The position numbers were made by a program, and so were the translations under genes. DNA of 64,000 nucleotides from Chelydra serpentina (taxonomy: Eukaryota; Chordata; Testudines; Chelydridae). This document shows positions 62,171 through 64,000 of this stretch, piece after piece. The notes beneath the pieces are model-generated. The model did not search any database and was not told where the DNA came from. It worked only from the letters and a program-made list of their open reading frames with translations. The stretch is taken from assembly GCA_037349315.1 (NCBI GenBank), contig JBAIAC010000156.1:558001-622000 (forward strand), given 5' to 3'. The first letter of the stretch is position 1; every line of letters begins with the position of its first letter.

Positions 62171-62429
62171 GAACCCATATTTAGGTACCTTAAAGAACTG
62201 GCCCAACTTCCAGAAGTGCTGAGCAGCCAACGGTATCCCCTGACTTCAGCCCTAATGAAAAACCAGGCTGCTGATTTAGGTGCTAGAATATGAATATAGG
62301 TATCTGGCTATTTAGCATTGGTCCTTTTATCCTGTTCGGGAACCGTTCCTTATTTCTGTTTGTTATTCAGGGTGTGTTATCGGGTCGTCTAGTCACATGA
62401 TATTGATGGTGCTTTCTAATTGGATGGGT

Positions 62430-63335
62430 GATAAATAAAGGGCAGGGGTGGCTCCCTTTTATGGACACCCAGCTAGCCAGTTAGCTTTAAACTCCCTCTC
62501 AGTAGCTGTTCTCTACTTGCTTTATCTGTAAAGGGTTAAAAAGTCCATAGGTAAAAGGAAGGGAGTGGCCTGACCAAAAGAGCCAATGGGAAGGCTAGAA
62601 CTTTTTAAAATTGGGGAAAAAATTCCCCTTTTTCTGTCGGTGTTGTTCTCCTGGAGAGCAGGGACAGGGCTGGAACTATGCTGTAAGAGCTTGAGTCAGG
62701 TATGAAAAATCATCAAATCATACCTAGAAACTACTCATTTGGAACCCCAGATATGTAAGTAGATGAGGAAATGTCTAGGAAGACGCAGTTAGGTTTATCT
62801 ATTTTCTTTCTTTATGGCTTATGGACTCCTCTGTGCTAACCCCAGGTCCTTTTGTTTTGCTTGCAACCTTTGAGCTGGACCTCAAGAAAGCTATTTTTGC
62901 TTCTTAATTTTTGTATCTGCTCTTTTTAAATTTGCAATAGCGTGAGTTTTTAGATGTATTTTTAAAATAAAGTTTACCATTTTTTAAGAACAGGATTGGA
63001 TTTTTGTGTTTTAAGAGGGTTGTGCACATGTTGTTTAATTAGCTGGTGGCAACAGCTGATTTCCTTTGTTTTCTTTCTCAATTCTCCCCAGCAGGTGTAG
63101 GAGGTGAAAGGGCTTGAGGGTACCCCATAGGAAGGAATTCCCAAGTGCGCCTTCCTGGTTCCCAAAGGGGTTTTTGTACTTGGGTGGTGGCAGCATCTAC
63201 CCATCCAAGGTCAGAGAAAAGCTGTAACCTTGGAAGTTTAATACAAGCCTGGAGTGGCCAGTATTAAATTTTTAGAATCCTTGCGGCCCCCACCTTCTGC
63301 ACTTGAAGTGCCAGAGTTGGGAATCAGCCTTGACA
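62430..63335 (+). repeat. LTR-like element in intron 18
   Basis: It contains 'gtggctcccttttatggaca', a poly(A) signal AATAAA at about 62,966, a T-rich region, and ends 'gaatcagccttgaca'. The sequence fits a gypsy-type LTR known in turtles. The 5' border and target duplication were not resolved. Confidence 0.55.
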
Positions 63336-63539
63336 GGATGGCCGAACATTTAAAAAAAATTGTAAATGAGGCGCTGGGACAGGCCCCTCTCCATTGGAAT
63401 GGAATATAATTCCCCTGCTTGGAATTAGACCTGGACACTAGAATGAATATCCCTACCCTTGAGACCTTTAAAACAGGTTGTGTCCTGTGGCTGGTGCAGA
63501 ACTTGGACTGCTGAGTTCCTCCTAAGAGATGGCTCTATA

Positions 63540-64000
63540 TTCTTCTTCGAGTGCTTGTTCATGTCCGTTCCAATCAGATGTGTGTGCGCCGTGTGCACAT
63601 CAGCCGGAAGATTTTTCCCTTAGCAGCATCCATAGGGTCGGCCTGGGCGCCCCCTAGAGTCATGCCTTCATGGCGCTCAATATACGGCCCTGCCAACCCC
63701 GCCCCATCGGTTCCTTCTTACCACCAGTGACAGCTAGCTGAACATCGCTCACTCTTGCTGTGCCCTCCCGCCCTTCCACCCCCTTCCCCCATCTCTCTTC
63801 AGGGACCCCTCTCACGAGCAACTTCTAATACAGGAAGTGCACATGCTCCTCTCGGCAGGGGCAGTGGAAGAGGTTCCTTAGGAGCAAAGGAACAAGGGCT
63901 TCTACTCCCGGTATTTCCTAATCCCGAAAGCCAAGGGTGGCCTCAGACCCATCCTGGACCTGCGGGAGCTCAACAAGTTTGTCAAGAAACTCAAGTTCCA
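63540..64000 (+). mobile_element. DIRS-like retrotransposon C (5' part, cut by window end)
   Basis: It begins with the 5' inverted repeat 'ttcttcttcgagtgcttg' and 'catgtccgttccaatcag', complementary to the 3' end of DIRS A. The 5' leader follows, but gag is missing: near 63,775-63,850 the sequence jumps to the pre-RT part ('cttcagggacccctctcacg') and then the RT start ([33 protein letters not shown]). It is therefore an internally deleted copy. The rest lies outside the window. Confidence 0.85.

Overview
The window is vertebrate nuclear DNA, most probably from a turtle. The reptile signals are many CR1 LINE pieces, a tRNA-derived SINE with a CR1-like tail (the tortoise Pol III type), DIRS-like tyrosine-recombinase retrotransposons, a Ty3/gypsy element with an unusual domain order, hAT and PIF/Harbinger-like non-autonomous DNA elements, and several LTR families. 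A crocodilian is less likely but cannot be excluded from sequence alone. The only host gene I can support is complement component C3, on the + strand.

Layout. Bases 1-16,500 are intergenic and filled with repeats: an LTR-like antisense block near 3.1-4.4 kb, a CR1 3' fragment near 5.3-6.0 kb, an antisense gypsy provirus at 6,338-12,683 with two LTRs and a 5-bp target duplication, a solo LTR of the same family at 13,389-14,209, a SINE near 14.5 kb and a 301-bp hAT-like element at 15,210-15,510. A TATA-like promoter lies at about 16,545-16,590 and the C3 start codon is at 16,629.

C3 then runs to beyond the right edge. Eighteen exons can be placed to the base (16,629-61,898). They encode about 780 residues in one open frame: signal peptide, beta chain (MG1 to the first part of MG6, plus linker), the tetrabasic beta/alpha cleavage site, the complete C3a anaphylatoxin and the first residues of the alpha' chain. 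No stop or frameshift is seen. The thioester domain and the rest of the alpha chain lie outside the window.

The introns are large because of insertions. Intron 1 (12.2 kb) holds DIRS element A, which carries three nested hAT-like elements and a solo LTR. Intron 2 holds hAT and PIF-like elements, a CORE-SINE and a CR1. Intron 4 holds a nearly full-length CR1. Intron 9 holds a solo LTR. Intron 12 (8.5 kb) holds DIRS element B with its own nested LTR and hairpin element, followed by an antisense LTR. Intron 14 holds a 5S-rRNA-like repeat with a tandem array of CTCF-like motifs. Intron 18 holds an LTR and the start of DIRS element C, cut by the window edge. All three DIRS copies are in the same orientation as C3.

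The observations most worth following are the gypsy element (integrase before reverse transcriptase, and a SCAN-like segment in gag), the DIRS set with its nested insertions and inverted ends, the CTCF-like motif array, and an apparent GC-AG intron after C3 exon 17.
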